Part shown: piece by piece, positions 20,044-20,985 of the stretch
Position numbering within the stretch: the first letter of the stretch is position 1
How the letters are laid out: each line of letters opens with the position of its first letter
From: Sulfurimonas sp.
GTDB lineage: Bacteria > Campylobacterota > Campylobacteria > Campylobacterales > Sulfurimonadaceae
Assembly (NCBI RefSeq): GCF_023229105.1
Contig: NZ_JALNZY010000030.1
Span: forward strand, 1-20,985
Reading direction: 5' to 3'
Length of the DNA stretch: 20,985 nt
Position numbers and translations under genes: made by a program
Notes under the pieces: model-generated
The model's database searches: none
Seen by the model: the letters and a program-made list of their open reading frames with translations, nothing else
What the model was told of the DNA's origin: nothing

Positions 20044-20985
20044 ATGAGAGTAAACGAACATAAGCGTTGCAGTGGTAATAGTTTTAAAAGTATCTCTATC
20101 TTAATTGGCGGTGCGGCAGGAATGGGTATTGCTACCCTTGAGAGTATCCTCAATAGCGCATTTAAAAAGAGTGGCTTTTATGTTTACTCAACAAAAGAGT
20201 TTATGTCTAGGGTGCGAGGTGGGAGCAATACTACACTAATTAGAATCTCAAATGCTTTAGTTGAAGCACCGTGCTGGGAGGTTGATATATCCGTAGCTTT
20301 AGATGCACTCGCTTTAGAACATATGCAGGGTAGATGCCATAAAGAAACTGTGATTTTTGCAGATGAGGCATTTGGCACAGATGACACTATCTTGGTTGCC
20401 ATGCAAAAGAGTGCAAAAAAGTTTGGTAGTGCGAAGTATGCAAATACCTATATCGCAGGTATGCTCTTTGGAGCACTTGGTATTGATAAAGACTTCTTGT
20501 TAGAGAGCATCGCAGAACATTTTAAAGATGATGAAGTTAATAAAGAGGTTGCCCAGCTAGGTTATGAAGAGGGAGCCAAATTAGAAGATAAAGTCAATTT
20601 TGAGTTACCAAAAGTTGATATAGAGAGTGTGAAAAAACTCCATCAGATGGATGGAACTACTGCCTCGGGATTTGGCTTTTTAGCAGGCGGTTGTAATATG
20701 CTAACCGCCTATCCGATGTCTCCATCAACTGGAGTGCTAAGCTTTATGGCTTCTATGACAAAACACCTTGATATAGCCGTGGAGCAGACTGAAGATGAGA
20801 TAGCATCTCTGCATATGGTGCTTGGCGGTTGGTACGCAGGGGCTAGAGCAATGACCACAACATCTGGAGGCGGTTTTGCTCTTATGTGCGAGGCTTTGAG
20901 TCTATCTGGCATGACAGAGACTCCTGCTGTGATGTATCTAGCCCAAAGACCAGGACCTGCAACAGGACTTCCTACAAGGAGTGAG
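20044..20985 (+). CDS. 2-oxoacid:acceptor oxidoreductase, fused gamma-alpha subunit (5' part)
   Basis: This is the first 314 residues of a pyruvate/2-oxoglutarate:ferredoxin oxidoreductase subunit, cut by the window edge. Residues about 15-185 form the gamma domain, with the glycine-rich ILIGGAAGMGI (19-29) and KEFMSRVRGGSNTTLIRIS. From about 200 the alpha (pyrimidine-binding) domain begins: FGFLAGGCNMLTAYPMSPST (210-229), VEQTEDEIASLHMVLGG (247-262), TTTSGGGFALM (271-281) and QRPGPATGLPTRSE (301-314). These enzymes interconvert 2-oxoacids and acyl-CoA with ferredoxin, and in chemolithotrophs can run in the carboxylating direction. The partner beta subunit would be expected just downstream, outside the window. 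The oxoacid used is not decided by what is visible. AAAGGA (20031-20036) precedes the ATG, with no other gene within 190 bases upstream. Confidence 0.88.
   Translation, partial: MRVNEHKRCSGNSFKSISILIGGAAGMGIATLESILNSAFKKSGFYVYSTKEFMSRVRGGSNTTLIRISNALVEAPCWEVDISVALDALALEHMQGRCHKETVIFADEAFGTDDTILVAMQKSAKKFGSAKYANTYIAGMLFGALGIDKDFLLESIAEHFKDDEVNKEVAQLGYEEGAKLEDKVNFELPKVDIESVKKLHQMDGTTASGFGFLAGGCNMLTAYPMSPSTGVLSFMASMTKHLDIAVEQTEDEIASLHMVLGGWYAGARAMTTTSGGGFALMCEALSLSGMTETPAVMYLAQRPGPATGLPTRSE

Noticed and set aside
1..20985. Mobile elements, CRISPR arrays, tRNA or rRNA genes, defence or toxin-antitoxin systems
   Set aside because: No transposase, integrase, direct-repeat array, cloverleaf or defence motif was seen; the window is dense, ordinary core genome.

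Overview
The window is AT-rich chromosomal DNA from a member of the Campylobacterota (former Epsilonproteobacteria), most likely a Sulfurimonas-like chemolithotroph. The evidence is the protein sequences themselves and several gene neighbourhoods remembered from Campylobacter and Helicobacter: ruvB followed by an AI-2E/AmaA-type membrane protein; cheY-prmA-ftsH-Psd-like; a PflB-like flagellar TPR protein beside serS; rpsF-ssb-rpsR; and a divergent polysaccharide deacetylase before dprA. Promoters show extended TATAAT boxes without an obvious -35, as expected for this phylum. The species was not identified.

Layout. 1-1756 (+): 3' part of ruvB and an overlapping AI-2E family permease. 1759-2643 (-): LpxL/HtrB-type lipid A acyltransferase. 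2676-2710: two divergent promoters. 2746-5120 (+): a PDC-sensor/four-helix membrane protein, hisH, a structured 150-base spacer, and hisA. 5155-9044 (+): a promoter, then cheY-prmA-ftsH and a Psd-like protein in a tight, overlapping operon. 9048-13604 (-): metF-like, serS and a pflB-like TPR gene, with a terminator hairpin at the end of serS. 13621-13638 is a perfectly palindromic divergent promoter serving metF (-) and serB (+). 13658-14604 (+): serB and a small HTH-like protein. 14627-16342 (-): an exported protein with an OmpA-type C-terminus. 16423-17863 (-): the rpsF-ssb-rpsR operon with a long structured leader and a terminator. 18005-19854 (+): divergent polysaccharide deacetylase and dprA. 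20044-20985 (+): 5' part of a fused gamma-alpha 2-oxoacid:acceptor oxidoreductase, cut by the window edge.

Functionally this is mostly core genome: DNA recombination and uptake (ruvB, ssb, dprA), translation (serS, rpsF, rpsR, prmA), histidine, serine and C1 metabolism (hisH, hisA, serB, metF), membrane and envelope functions (lpxL, Psd-like, ftsH, OmpA-like), and motility (cheY, pflB-like). No mobile element, CRISPR array, tRNA, rRNA or defence system was seen, and no gene-free stretch exceeds 300 bases. The most interesting signals are regulatory or degenerate. The rpsF leader can pair its 5' end with its own ribosome-binding site. The metF/serB promoter is an 18-base palindrome holding both -10 boxes. 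The Psd homologue lacks the pyruvoyl-forming serine. The hisH-hisA spacer looks like a folded element. A PDC sensor domain has no membrane helix in front of it.
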